From: Collinsella sp.
GTDB taxonomy: Bacteria; Actinomycetota; Coriobacteriia; Coriobacteriales; Coriobacteriaceae
Reading direction: 5' to 3'
Length of the DNA stretch: 64,000 nt
Assembly: GCA_018376905.1 (NCBI GenBank)
Contig: JAHAAK010000007.1
Location: 20,787-84,786 of the forward strand
The notes under the pieces: generated by a model
Database searches by the model: none
Told to the model about the DNA's origin: nothing
The model's input: the letters and a program-made list of their open reading frames with translations, nothing else
Program-made: the position numbers and the translations under genes
In this document: in pieces, positions 25,494 to 34,700 of the stretch
Layout: each line of letters opens with the position of its first letter
Position numbering within the stretch: position 1 is the first letter of the stretch

Positions 25494-26660
25494 CTAGGCC
25501 GCGTACGGGACGGCGTCGCGCATGATCGCGTAGATGACCTTGAGCCTCTTCCTCGCGACCGCCTTCAGCGCCTTGCTGTGCCTCATCCCCCTCGCCCTGC
25601 ACTCCCCGTAGTACCTCCCGAACCTGTTGTCCGTGCCGATGAGGGAGTTGCAGCTGAATATGAGCAGGTTCTTGAGCTGCCTGTTCCCGCCGTGCTGCGG
25701 CGACGTCGACCTGATGCTGCTCCCGGAGCGCCTGTCTGACGGCGCCACGCCGCAATAGCTCGCGAGCTCGTCGTGCCCCCTGAACGCGGATATGTCGATC
25801 GACGTCACCAGCGCCGCGGCGGTCTTGGGGCCGATCCCGGGCACCGTGAGGAGGCGCTCGTAGACCTCGTCTCCCGCCAGCGAGTCGGCCACGAGCGAGT
25901 CGAGTTCCTCGATGTCGGCGTCGAGGGAGGCTATCTCCCGGGCGAGTATCCGGACCGCGACGTCCTCGCCGGCCGGGAGCCGCCTTCCCGAGCGCGACGA
26001 GGCCAGCAGCGCCTCCCAGAGCCTCCTGGCCCCCGCCGCGGGGGCGCCCGCGCGCCTGGCGGCGCTCGAGAACCTGCGCCAGCCGGCGGCCGAGCACCCG
26101 GCGGCCCCGCCGAACTCGGCCAGCATCGACACCTGCCAGCGGCTCGACGGGTCGACCGCGCCCTCGAGCGCGGGGTCGGCCTCGAGCAGGGTCGCGCGCA
26201 GCCTGTTCTTCGCGCGGGTCCTGGCGGACGACGCGAACTCGCGCTGCGACGACAGGATCCGAAGCGAGGCGGTCCCCTCGGGCTCCTCGGGCGCCGGCCT
26301 GAGGGCGCGGGGCACGCCGAGCGCGGTGCGCGCGATCACCTCGGCGTCGATGGCGTCGGTCTTCGCGGTGCCGGGGAACATCCCGCGGGCCTGCTTCTCG
26401 GCATATCCGGGCAGGTAGGCGCAGGGGTTCCCGTGCGCATGGGCGCGCGCGAGGACCAGCGCGCCGATGTTTCGCTTCTGGTCGACGACGACCAGCGCGC
26501 CGGAGCCGGCCCGCTCGAGCAGCCGGTCGATGTCGTCGGGCCTGTTTGCCAGCTCGGCCCTGAAGGCGACGCCCCCTCCCGCATCGAGCGCGCACGCGCT
26601 GTGCGAGCTCTTCCCGACGTCGATCCCCAGGTAGGCCACGGGCGTCTCTGCTGCTGGCAT
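25494..26660 (-). CDS. IS110-family transposase (DEDD recombinase)
   Basis: 388 residues. The N-terminal RuvC-like DEDD domain starts YLGIDVGKSSHSACAL and continues with TAKTDAIDAEVIAR. The C-terminal Tnp_IS116/IS110 domain has LLTVPGIGPKTAAALVTSID and YCGVAPSDRRSGSS, followed by SPQHGGNRQLKN with the candidate catalytic serine. The coding frame is complete and GC-richer than the surrounding genes, which suggests recent arrival. ATG 26660 has AGAGGA upstream. IS110 recombinases are known to act with a non-coding guide (bridge) RNA from the adjacent non-coding end. Confidence 0.9.
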   Translation of the reverse strand: MPAAETPVAYLGIDVGKSSHSACALDAGGGVAFRAELANRPDDIDRLLERAGSGALVVVDQKRNIGALVLARAHAHGNPCAYLPGYAEKQARGMFPGTAKTDAIDAEVIARTALGVPRALRPAPEEPEGTASLRILSSQREFASSARTRAKNRLRATLLEADPALEGAVDPSSRWQVSMLAEFGGAAGCSAAGWRRFSSAARRAGAPAAGARRLWEALLASSRSGRRLPAGEDVAVRILAREIASLDADIEELDSLVADSLAGDEVYERLLTVPGIGPKTAAALVTSIDISAFRGHDELASYCGVAPSDRRSGSSIRSTSPQHGGNRQLKNLLIFSCNSLIGTDNRFGRYYGECRARGMRHSKALKAVARKRLKVIYAIMRDAVPYAA

Positions 26661-26921
26661 GGTGTATCCTCTCCCTTGAGCCGGCCGTTAGCCGCGGAAG
26701 CGACACCCACATTACCCGGCCGTGGCCCGGTCCGGGCCCGGCACATCTCTATCAGTCGTTCCCCGCGGCCCCTCCCGCCCCGGCGGCAACACGTCCCGGG
26801 CCCTCTACGGGGCAGGGGCTGACGGCCGTCCGGGGCGGTCGGCCAGCGACCACCGGTACGGCTCAATCGTATAACCGTGCAACGGAAAAGAGCCGCCCTT
26901 TCGGACGACTCAAACTGTAAT
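26661..26921 (-). ncRNA. candidate IS110 bridge-RNA region
   Basis: About 260 bp of GC-rich non-coding DNA directly upstream of the transposase start, with many short self-complementary blocks (for example GGCCGGGTAATG-type and CCCGGG stretches). This is where IS110 elements of the IS621 kind encode their guide RNA. I cannot fold it or assign the target and donor loops by eye, so this is placement by analogy. Confidence 0.3.
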
Positions 26922-26967
26922 GGGGCTATTTTGACTGCTTGCATGTGAAAGCAGTCAAAATAGCCCC
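26922..26967. repeat. perfect 19-bp hairpin beside the IS110 element
   Basis: GGGGCTATTTTGACTGCTT at 26922-26940 and its exact complement at 26949-26967, loop of 8 bases, directly abutting the 18-mer GTCCCAAATTAGCTGCCC. It may be the target structure used for insertion. Confidence 0.8.
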
Positions 26968-27016
26968 GTCCCAAATTAGCTGCCCTTGCATCAATCAGTC
27001 ATTTTCCAGTTCGTAA

Positions 27017-27038
27017 ACTTGTATGTATGCATACAAGT
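27017..27038. promoter_or_regulatory. palindromic operator candidate of the amino-acid ABC operon
   Basis: ACTTGTATG, TATG, CATACAAGT: a perfect 9-bp inverted repeat 63 bp before the start of the substrate-binding protein gene. The TTGTATxxATACAA look resembles GntR-type sites. No regulator gene is adjacent. Confidence 0.5.
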
Positions 27039-27100
27039 GGATAGCGGCGTGCGGTATCCTGTTAAGTCGTCAGCATACGATTCAACAGGGAAGGCAGATT

Positions 27101-28027
27101 ATGCATTCTCCCCAACAGCGCGGCATGCAGACCCAGCCGGTATGCAGCCGTCGCATCTTTTTGGGTAGCGCTCTCGCTGCGAGCGCTTCCGTCGTCGCCG
27201 GCGCGCTCGCCGGCTGTCAGCGCCCGTCCACGCTCAAGGTGGTTCAACCCACGACGGGTGGCGGTCGCGACGACCTGTCCGATTCCGTGATCGGCAAGGA
27301 CAAGATCCGCATTGGTATGGAGGCGGCCTACGCCCCGTACAACTGGCAGGTTTCCGAAGCCAGTGAGTACACCATCCCCATCGACAACGTGCAGGGCGCC
27401 TATGCCGATGGCTACGACGTGCAGATCGCCAAGATCGTCTGCAAGGCCCTCGGTGGCGAGCCCGTTGCCGTCAAGCAGAGCTTCTCGGGCCTTATCGATT
27501 CGCTCAACAACGGCCAGATCGACCTCATCATCGCCGGTATGAGCGCCACGCCCGAGCGCGAGGAGTCCGTCGGCTTCTCCGACCCGTACTTCATTGGCTA
27601 CTTTGGCCTGTTCGTAAAAGAGGGCTCGCCCTACCAAAACGCGACCAAGCTCAGCGACTTTAGCGGTGCCACGGTACTCGGCCAAAAGGACACCATGCTC
27701 GACACTGTCATCGACGAGATCCCGGGCGTTGTGCACAAGAACCCGGTTGACTCCGTCCCCACGGTGTTCTCGAATCTGCTGCAGGGCACGTGCGACGCCG
27801 TGACCTACAACACCGAGAACGAGAAGGGCTATATGGCCCAAAACCCGGGTATCGTGCCGATTCAATTTGCCGAGGGCGAGGGCTTTAAGCAGGAGGTCAC
27901 GGCAAACGTCGGCTGCCGCAAGGGCTCGGATAAGCTGCTTAAGCTCATCGACAAGACACTCAAGGGCGTTAGCCAAGAGGAGCGCGACCAAATGTGGGAC
28001 GCGTGCCTCGACCGTCAGCCGGCATAG
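27101..28027 (+). CDS. amino-acid ABC transporter substrate-binding lipoprotein
   Basis: 308 residues. The signal peptide has a twin-arginine-like stretch (SRRIFLGSALA) and a lipobox LAGC, so it is likely an exported lipoprotein, perhaps through Tat. The mature part is a family 3 solute-binding protein: IRIGMEAAYAPYNW, YADGYDVQIAKIVCKALG, LNNGQIDLIIAGMSATPEREE and VGFSDPYF. These bind polar amino acids for import. It is the first gene of a three-gene operon with the permease and the ATPase. The ATG at 27101 has GGGAAGG upstream. Ligand not predictable. Confidence 0.92.
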   Translation: MHSPQQRGMQTQPVCSRRIFLGSALAASASVVAGALAGCQRPSTLKVVQPTTGGGRDDLSDSVIGKDKIRIGMEAAYAPYNWQVSEASEYTIPIDNVQGAYADGYDVQIAKIVCKALGGEPVAVKQSFSGLIDSLNNGQIDLIIAGMSATPEREESVGFSDPYFIGYFGLFVKEGSPYQNATKLSDFSGATVLGQKDTMLDTVIDEIPGVVHKNPVDSVPTVFSNLLQGTCDAVTYNTENEKGYMAQNPGIVPIQFAEGEGFKQEVTANVGCRKGSDKLLKLIDKTLKGVSQEERDQMWDACLDRQPA

Positions 28028-28036
28028 GGAGGCAGC

Positions 28037-29185
28037 ATGAAAACCATCAATCGTCTGGCCTCCTTCATCAAGGCCGACCACCGTTATGTGTACCTGGGCA
28101 CGAGCGTTATCGCGGTGCTCGGCCTGGCGTTTAGCCAGCGCAATCCCACGCCGCTGAGCTTCTTGGCGCCTACGGGCGTGTTCCAAGACTGCCTCTGGGC
28201 AATCCTTTGGGCCTGGCTCGTCGTGTCGGCGGCGGCGCTGGTCACCAAACTCATGCACTGGAACGACTATCGCGAAACGTCGCCGTTTGCTTCCGAGCGC
28301 TTCCGTCGCGGCGCGCGCCTGGGCAGCTATGTCGTCGTTGCTATTGCGGCGATCTTCTTTGTCGACCGCTGCGTCATGTCATTTATCGACCTGGTGCAGG
28401 TGAGCATTGTCTCGGACTCCAACCCCAGCGACTTTTTGTCGAGCCTGGTCTACATGACCTACAAGAGCGGCGACTTCTTTATCCGCGGCATCGAGATCAC
28501 CATTGCACTTGCGACCTTCGGTACCGTCATCGCCTTTTTCCTGGCGCTGCTTTTTGTGTTCCTGCGCATTCAGACCTTCGATCGCGCGGACAACGACCTG
28601 GTGCGCTTCTTTAAGAGCATCGGCCGCGGCTTTGCGACCATCTACTCCACCATCGTGCGCGGCACGCCCATGATGGTCCAGGGCCTGCTCATCTATTACG
28701 CGGGCTTCACCGTTTTGCGCGGCATGGGCTTCGAGACCGCCCAGGCCAACCAGATTTGGAGTACCTTCACCGCCGGCCTCGTCACCATCTCGCTCAACTC
28801 CACCGCCTACATGATGGAGGTCCTGCGCGGCGGCATTGAGTCCATCGATCCCGGCCAGGCCGAGGCGGCGCGCTCGCTGGGCCTGTCGCAGTGGCAAGCC
28901 ATGCGCAAAGTTGTGTTCCCCCAGGGCATTAAAAACGCGATTCCGGCGCTCACCAACGAGCTCATCATCAACATCAAGGATTCGTCGGTGCTTTCGGTCA
29001 TCGGCGTGTTCGACCTCATGTACGCCACCACCACTGTCGCCGGCGTGTACTACCGCCAGATGGAGGTCTACTGCGTGGCGCTCGTGGTCTACCTGATCCT
29101 GACGCTCGTGGCGAGCCGCCTGCTCGAGGCCTTTGGCAAAAAGCTCGGCGCCGAGGCTCCGGCAACGCTGCCCAGCTCCAACTAG
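28037..29185 (+). CDS. amino-acid ABC transporter permease
   Basis: 382 residues. The C-terminal ~220 residues are a HisM/GlnP-type permease with the EAA loop [21 protein letters not shown] and [17 protein letters not shown]. The N-terminal ~130 residues add extra membrane helices (around residues 15-30, 55-75 and 95-115), which is longer than the usual 220-residue permease. It starts 9 bp after the substrate-binding gene with GGGAGG as ribosome binding site. It forms the membrane channel with the ATPase encoded next. Confidence 0.92.
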   Translation: MKTINRLASFIKADHRYVYLGTSVIAVLGLAFSQRNPTPLSFLAPTGVFQDCLWAILWAWLVVSAAALVTKLMHWNDYRETSPFASERFRRGARLGSYVVVAIAAIFFVDRCVMSFIDLVQVSIVSDSNPSDFLSSLVYMTYKSGDFFIRGIEITIALATFGTVIAFFLALLFVFLRIQTFDRADNDLVRFFKSIGRGFATIYSTIVRGTPMMVQGLLIYYAGFTVLRGMGFETAQANQIWSTFTAGLVTISLNSTAYMMEVLRGGIESIDPGQAEAARSLGLSQWQAMRKVVFPQGIKNAIPALTNELIINIKDSSVLSVIGVFDLMYATTTVAGVYYRQMEVYCVALVVYLILTLVASRLLEAFGKKLGAEAPATLPSSN

Positions 29186-29207
29186 GCTCAAGACGAGGAG
29201 AATCATC

Positions 29208-29993
29208 ATGGCAGATACCGCCACTACCGGCGCCGCGGCCGCCGCACAAAATCAAGAGCCGCTCATCCGCGTCGAGGGTCTGCGCAAGAGCTTCGGCTCG
29301 CTCGAGGTGCTCAAGGGCATCGACCTTGCCGTCAATCCCGGCGAGGTTGTCACCATCATCGGTGCTTCGGGCTCGGGCAAGTCGACCTTCCTGCGTTGCC
29401 TCAACCTGCTCGAGACTCCGGACGCGGGCCACATCTGGTTCCACGGCCAGGACCTCACGGCCGAGCGCTGCAACATCAATAAACTCCGCGAGGACATCGG
29501 CATGGTGTTCCAGGGTTTTAACCTGTTCAACAACATGGACGTGCTCGACAACTGCACGCTCGCGCCCGTCACGCTCAAAAAGATGAGCAAGGCCGAGGCC
29601 GAAAAGGTCGCGTTGGAGCACCTGACGAGCGTGGGGCTCGAGAAGTTCGCGCATGCCGCTGTGGGTCGCCTGTCCGGCGGTCAAAAGCAGCGCGTGGCCA
29701 TCGCCCGCGCCCTGTGCATGAATCCGCAGATTATGCTGTTCGATGAGCCGACCTCCGCGCTCGACCCCGAGATCGTGGGCGAGGTGCTCGAAGTCATGCG
29801 CAAGCTCGCGGCCGACGGCATGACCATGGTCGTCGTCACGCACGAGATGGCTTTTGCCCGCACGGTGTCCGACCGCGTGGTCTTTATGGACAAGGGCGTG
29901 GTGCTCGAGGACGCCGCGCCGGCCGAGCTCTTCGGCAACCCCAAACACCAGCGCACCCGCGAGTTCCTCTCGCGCTATCTCGAGGACAAATAA
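29208..29993 (+). CDS. amino-acid ABC transporter ATP-binding protein
   Basis: 261 residues: Walker [11 protein letters not shown]-loop [13 protein letters not shown], signature LSGGQKQR, Walker [15 protein letters not shown] and switch VVTHEMAFA. This is the GlnQ/HisP group of polar amino-acid importers. The ATG at 29208 follows GAGGAG; the frame is open 25 codons further upstream inside the permease gene, but that start lacks a site. Last gene of the 27101-29993 operon; an M20 peptidase gene follows after 72 bp. Confidence 0.94.
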   Translation: MADTATTGAAAAAQNQEPLIRVEGLRKSFGSLEVLKGIDLAVNPGEVVTIIGASGSGKSTFLRCLNLLETPDAGHIWFHGQDLTAERCNINKLREDIGMVFQGFNLFNNMDVLDNCTLAPVTLKKMSKAEAEKVALEHLTSVGLEKFAHAAVGRLSGGQKQRVAIARALCMNPQIMLFDEPTSALDPEIVGEVLEVMRKLAADGMTMVVVTHEMAFARTVSDRVVFMDKGVVLEDAAPAELFGNPKHQRTREFLSRYLEDK

Positions 29994-30065
29994 CCGACCG
30001 CAAACGCTTATGTGGCAGGGCCGCTCCGGTGGGGCGGCCCTCGTCGTCACAATTGAAAGGATGTC

Positions 30066-31493
30066 ATGGCCGAGGTTTGGCGCTTTTTTGCGCATGAGGA
30101 CGATTTTGCCGATTTGGATGAGGCTGGCGCGTGCGAGCGCTTGGGCCGCGTGCTGTCGTTTCCGACCATCTCGAGCATGGATGCCGAGGCGGTGGACTGG
30201 CAGCCCTTCGACGACCTGCGCGCCTATATGCAGCAGGCCTGGCCGCGCGTGTTCGCGGCGGGCGAGGTCGAGCTTGTCGACCATTCGCTGTTGGTGACGC
30301 TTGACGGTTCCGACCCCGCCCTCAAACCCGTCATGCTCATGGGCCACATGGACGTGGTCCCCGTGGTGCCGGGCACCGAGGCCGACTGGACGCATGCTCC
30401 CTTTAGCGGGCACGTGGACGACGCCTATATTTGGGGTCGCGGCGCCATCGATATGAAAGACCAGGTTGCGGGCATCCTGGAGGCCGTTGAGTATGCGTTG
30501 ACGCACGGCTGGGAGCACGAGCGAACCCTGCTGCTGGCTTTTGGCCAGGACGAGGAAACCACGCAGTACGGCGCGCGGGCGATCGGTCGCGTGCTCGAGG
30601 AGCGCGGTATTGAACTTGAATACCTGATCGACGAGGGTGACTACCGTATTGTTTCGGCTGCCGAGTACGGCGCGGGCGAGGGCTGGCTTATGCATGCCGA
30701 CCTTGTCGAGAAGGGCTATGCCGATATCGTGCTCAAGACGAAGAGCGAAGGCGGGCATTCTTCCAACCCTTACGGTGGCACGTCGCTCGAAGTGCTCAGC
30801 CGCGCTATTGCCGCGATTTGCGATATCGAGTGGCCGACGCGTGTGACCGATCTGCTTGCCGCCCAGCTCGTCGAGCTGGGGCTTTATACCGCAGACGAGA
30901 TTGCTGCCAGCAAGGATGCCATCGTGCGCGACTGCCTCGCCAGCAAAAAGCTGTACCCGCTTGTAACCACCACCTGCGCGCCCACGCAAATCGAAGGCGG
31001 CAGTACCGGTGCCAACGTAATGCCGCAGGATATGTGGGCCAATATCAACTTCCGCATGCTCGAGGGCACGGGCGTGGCCGATGTCACTACTCGCTGCCGC
31101 GAGGCCGTTGCCGCGGCGGGCCTTGCCGGGCGCGTGGAGGTCGAACTCGGCCCCGGCAGCTCCGAGCCCTCGCCGTCCCCGCGTGTCGGTGGACCGGGGC
31201 TCGAGGCCGTTCGCGCCATTGCCGCCTGCTACTTCCGCGACCCAAAGGGGGCGGAGGAAAACGGACCGAGTGCGACGGGCGGGGTTCCTGTCAGCATCGT
31301 CCCCTCAACCGTGATCGGTGCCACCGATGCTGCCAACTACCAGCGCATTTGCCCCGAGTGCATTCGCTTCTCGGCCTTTGTGGTCGACGATGACGAGTGC
31401 GACCGCGGCGTCCATGGCACTAACGAGCGTATCACCCGCCGCGCCTACCTCCAGGGTGTTCGCTTCCTCATCGCCCTGCTCCACACGCTCTAG
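30066..31493 (+). CDS. M20-family metallopeptidase
   Basis: 475 residues, similar in length and motifs to the carboxypeptidase S (CPS1-like) branch of M20. The zinc ligands lie in GHMDVVPV (His, Asp), RGAIDMKDQ (bridging Asp) and AFGQDEETT (catalytic Glu). The lid domain includes EGGHSSNPYGG, and the C-terminal His is in GVHGTNERI. Such enzymes cut dipeptides or N-acyl amino acids. The position just after an amino-acid ABC operon suggests a role in amino-acid nutrition. GAAAGG precedes the ATG. It carries no signal peptide, so it is cytoplasmic. Confidence 0.88.
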   Translation: MAEVWRFFAHEDDFADLDEAGACERLGRVLSFPTISSMDAEAVDWQPFDDLRAYMQQAWPRVFAAGEVELVDHSLLVTLDGSDPALKPVMLMGHMDVVPVVPGTEADWTHAPFSGHVDDAYIWGRGAIDMKDQVAGILEAVEYALTHGWEHERTLLLAFGQDEETTQYGARAIGRVLEERGIELEYLIDEGDYRIVSAAEYGAGEGWLMHADLVEKGYADIVLKTKSEGGHSSNPYGGTSLEVLSRAIAAICDIEWPTRVTDLLAAQLVELGLYTADEIAASKDAIVRDCLASKKLYPLVTTTCAPTQIEGGSTGANVMPQDMWANINFRMLEGTGVADVTTRCREAVAAAGLAGRVEVELGPGSSEPSPSPRVGGPGLEAVRAIAACYFRDPKGAEENGPSATGGVPVSIVPSTVIGATDAANYQRICPECIRFSAFVVDDDECDRGVHGTNERITRRAYLQGVRFLIALLHTL

Positions 31494-31510
31494 AATGTGA
31501 CAAAGGGACT
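31494..31510 (+). repeat. GTGACAAAGGG-family half copy
   Basis: Left half only (AATGTGACAAAGGGAC), abutting the stop codon of the M20 gene. Confidence 0.75.
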
Positions 31511-31680
31511 GAGCCGATTTCATCGGTAATGAGACAAAAACTGTCATAGAAAAAGACTAAGATATCTTAAGAGACATATGCTGGGGTTGGTATTCCTTGA
31601 ACGACTGCGGGCATGTGCCAGACTGCCTCGGCCCCCCGGGGAGTGCCCGGGCAGGTCGCCGTGTGACTGGGGAGGAAATT

Positions 31681-31761
31681 ATGCAGGAGCTCAGAGAGAT
31701 GACGTCTCGACTCGTGAATATTGCTACCGGGGGGGTGTCTAAGCAGGGAACTTCCTGGTAA
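31681..31761 (+). CDS. 26-codon upstream ORF with G7 tract (possible alternative N-terminus of the pilin)
   Basis: ATG at 31681 preceded by GGGGAGGA with a 5-base spacer, the best ribosome binding site in this region. It encodes MQELREMTSRLVNIATGG and then runs through seven G residues (31729-31735) to a TAA at 31759. The pilin frame is offset by one base; deleting one G would fuse the two in frame. It could be a leader peptide, or the real N-terminus of the pilin in a phase-OFF state. Confidence 0.5.
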   Translation: MQELREMTSRLVNIATGGVSKQGTSW

Positions 31762-31789
31762 ACATCGGCCGCGCGAGCGGTGGTCCGTC

Positions 31790-34700
31790 ATGTCTTATGG
31801 CCGTCGCCGCGGGCTGTGCCCGGTCTCGCCATATGCGATTGTTCTGGTCCTCGCCGTCGCGCTGACGACGAGTTTCTTCCTGCCGGCCCGTGCGGAAGCG
31901 GCGATTGCGGACCACACGGTTCCGACGACCTCGCCCTCGGGGACGACGATCAACCTGTTTGATTACTGGGTGAATTCGGAGGATCACCTGTCGGTCAGTG
32001 GATCCGACGGCATCAACAAGGATCACCGCTTCCAGTTCAAGGATCAGAGAGCCAGTGATGATCTCAATCGGTATACGGGCGGCTCCTCTCCTCGCTTCGG
32101 TATCGTGAACAACGTTCTTACCGGCGGTTACCCGAAACTCACCAACAGCTGGGATGGAGAATCCCTCGGCTACCTGTTTGATTCCTCCATCCAGACGGGC
32201 AAGATATCCCATATGGGTGTGACGGGTCTGTTGCAGGTCAAGGGCGGCTACTACGAGTATGACAGCTCGCAGAACTACGCGGCGTACAACGCCAATAAGA
32301 ATGCATTTGATGTATACGATGCCCCCGGCGTTAAGCAGGCGGGGGCTGAGCCTCATACAGTAGGCCAGTTCTTCCCCTTCGATGCGGCCAATGAGGTATT
32401 CAAGGAGGGGAGCAGCGGGCTCGTCCCGAACGGCATTACGTCGCAGAACGTCGGCGACTCGCAATATAACGATGGCAATCCCCTCAACCATTATTTCGGC
32501 CTCTCAATGTCCACGCGATTCGTGCAGCCCAACGGCGGCCTGGCGAACGGTAAAGATGCCATGACCTTTGAGTTCGCCGGCGATGATGACGTCTGGGTGT
32601 TCATCGACGATGTCCTCGTGGGCGACATTGGCGGCATCCACACCCGTGCTGAGCTGACCATTAACTTCCAAACGGGCGAAATCACCGTTAACGGTTCCGC
32701 AAACGGCACGCTGCGGAGCAAGTTCCAGGCGGCAGGCAAGGGCGGCTCAGCCGAGAATTGGAACAGCAATACCTTCGCCGACGGCACCAACCACACCCTC
32801 AAGTTCTTCTACCTGGAGCGCGGCGCCACCGACTCCAATATGAAGCTCAAGTTCAACCTCGTGACGGTGCCCGAGTCCGACATCATCAAGTTCGACCAGG
32901 ACGGCAAGTTCGTACAGGGTGCCGAGTTCAAGCTTTATAAGACCGACAAGGACTTCCAGACCGAGGGCAAGCTCCTCGGCTCCGGCACTACGGACGAGAC
33001 CGGCCGCCTAACGCTCACGAACGACGATGACAACGGCGTCATCAACTTCGACGATCTCTACAACAAGAATCACGGTAACAAGTACTACCTCCTGAAGGAG
33101 ACGCGCGTGCCGGAGGGATACCGCTCGAGTCTCACGGCGACAGGTGGCAGCATGCAGCTCGAGTACGTGCCCGCGAGCGCTGAGAACGGCGCGGGCGGCG
33201 TCATCATCAACCGCGGCGGTATGGATGCGGACAGCGTCGTGTGGAAGACTGGTGCGTTTGCCGGCGCGAAGGAGACCATCACCGCACCGGTGAACGTGTA
33301 CAAGGCGAATGATGACCTGATGAAGTCCGACGAGACCGTCAACCTGAAGTCTGGCATACTGTTCGCTGTGGTGCTCAAGCGCGATAAAAGCGCAAACGCA
33401 GATATCAAAAATCAGAACAATTGGTACGCCGTGTCGGGCGACCCATCGACGGGAATGGGGTACACCCTCGCCGAGAAGCCGAGCAAGGCCGGCGCTATCG
33501 AGGCGGCGAAGAAGGACCTGCACGCCTTCACGCTCAACACGAGCGGCCAGTACCAGGTAGAGATTCAAAATCTGCCCGGTGACATCTCCAAGTACTACTA
33601 CCTGCTGAGCGGTGATGCCCACAAGGATGCCGAGTACACGGTGGCCATCTACCACACAACGGAGAGCTCCATCGCCAACGCGAAGCCCGAGAACACCGTC
33701 CACGTGTACAGCGACGGCATCGCAGACGGCACGAACTTCAAGCGGCAGTTCGCCACGCGCCTGCTCGTCACGAACATCCAGAACCGCCTGTTCGTGCAGA
33801 AGACCGATACCGAGGGTAAGCCCGTTGACGGGGCGAAGTTCGGCCTGTACAAGGCCGATCAGGTGAAAATGGACGCGAACGGCAAGGTCATGCTCAATGG
33901 CGAGCAGACCCCCTTTGACACCCTGACGACGGGGTCGGTCGGCAACCCGGTTCCGCTCGAAGGTGCGGGCATATTCCCGAATACGAGCGACGGTAACAGG
34001 CCGCTCGTGAAGGGGACCTACTTCCTAAAGGAGGTCTCGGCGCCCAAGGGCTTCCTGCTTAACGACACGCTCACCAAGGTGATTGTGGACGATTACGGCG
34101 TCCATGCCGATGCTGGTACGGCCGATGACGGCGTTTCGACGTTCGTGGGCCCGGGCGCGCTCATGAAGAGCCTGGGCCAGTTTGGCGCAGAGGGCGACAT
34201 CGACAACACGCTCACGTGGATCAAGGGTATGCGGCAGACGTCCGACGGGACGCTCGACGGCAACGACAACCTTTCCTGGAACAATGACGCCAAGGGCGGC
34301 GAGGATGAGGTGCACCTCAAGTACGGCGCCAACGGACGTGTCTACCAGTATGGGCCCACCGAGGAAGGCAAACCTTATCGCTTGGAGACCGAGACGGGCT
34401 GGATACGTATGGGCATCACGCAGGACGTGCCTGGTGACACTAATGCGAAGGGCGCCCGTGCCAATCTGGACGACATGAATTTGAACGCCCTGTTCACAGG
34501 TGCCACCTGCGTGCGCGTGGCGAACGAACGCGAGGCGAGCCTCGAGGTGACGAAGAAGGTTGCCCTGCCCGATGGCCTGACGGGCAATAAGGACGCGGAG
34601 TTCACCTTCAAGTTCACCGTGCCCGAGGGGAAGACCTACAAGGCTGCAGTGTTCAAGAACGCTGGGGCCGGAAAGCAAGCCGGCGACGTGTTCGATTTGA

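Larger units (their letters stand above)
25374..26985. mobile_element. IS110-family insertion with flanking 18-bp inverted repeats
   Basis: The transposase gene and about 260 bp of GC-rich non-coding DNA upstream of it lie between an exact inverted pair: GGGCAGCTAATTTGGGAC at 25374-25391 and GTCCCAAATTAGCTGCCC at 26968-26985. IS110 elements usually lack terminal inverted repeats, and a solo copy of the same 18-mer occurs at 9733, so the pair may be host repeats rather than element ends. The true ends cannot be fixed by eye; the range given is the outer limit. Confidence 0.55.

Noticed and set aside
25354..26712. A second minus-strand frame over the IS110 transposase (452 codons)
   Set aside because: Arg/Gly-rich with no motifs; the 388-residue frame carries the IS110 domains. 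Also rejected: the opposite-strand frame at 25773-26822.
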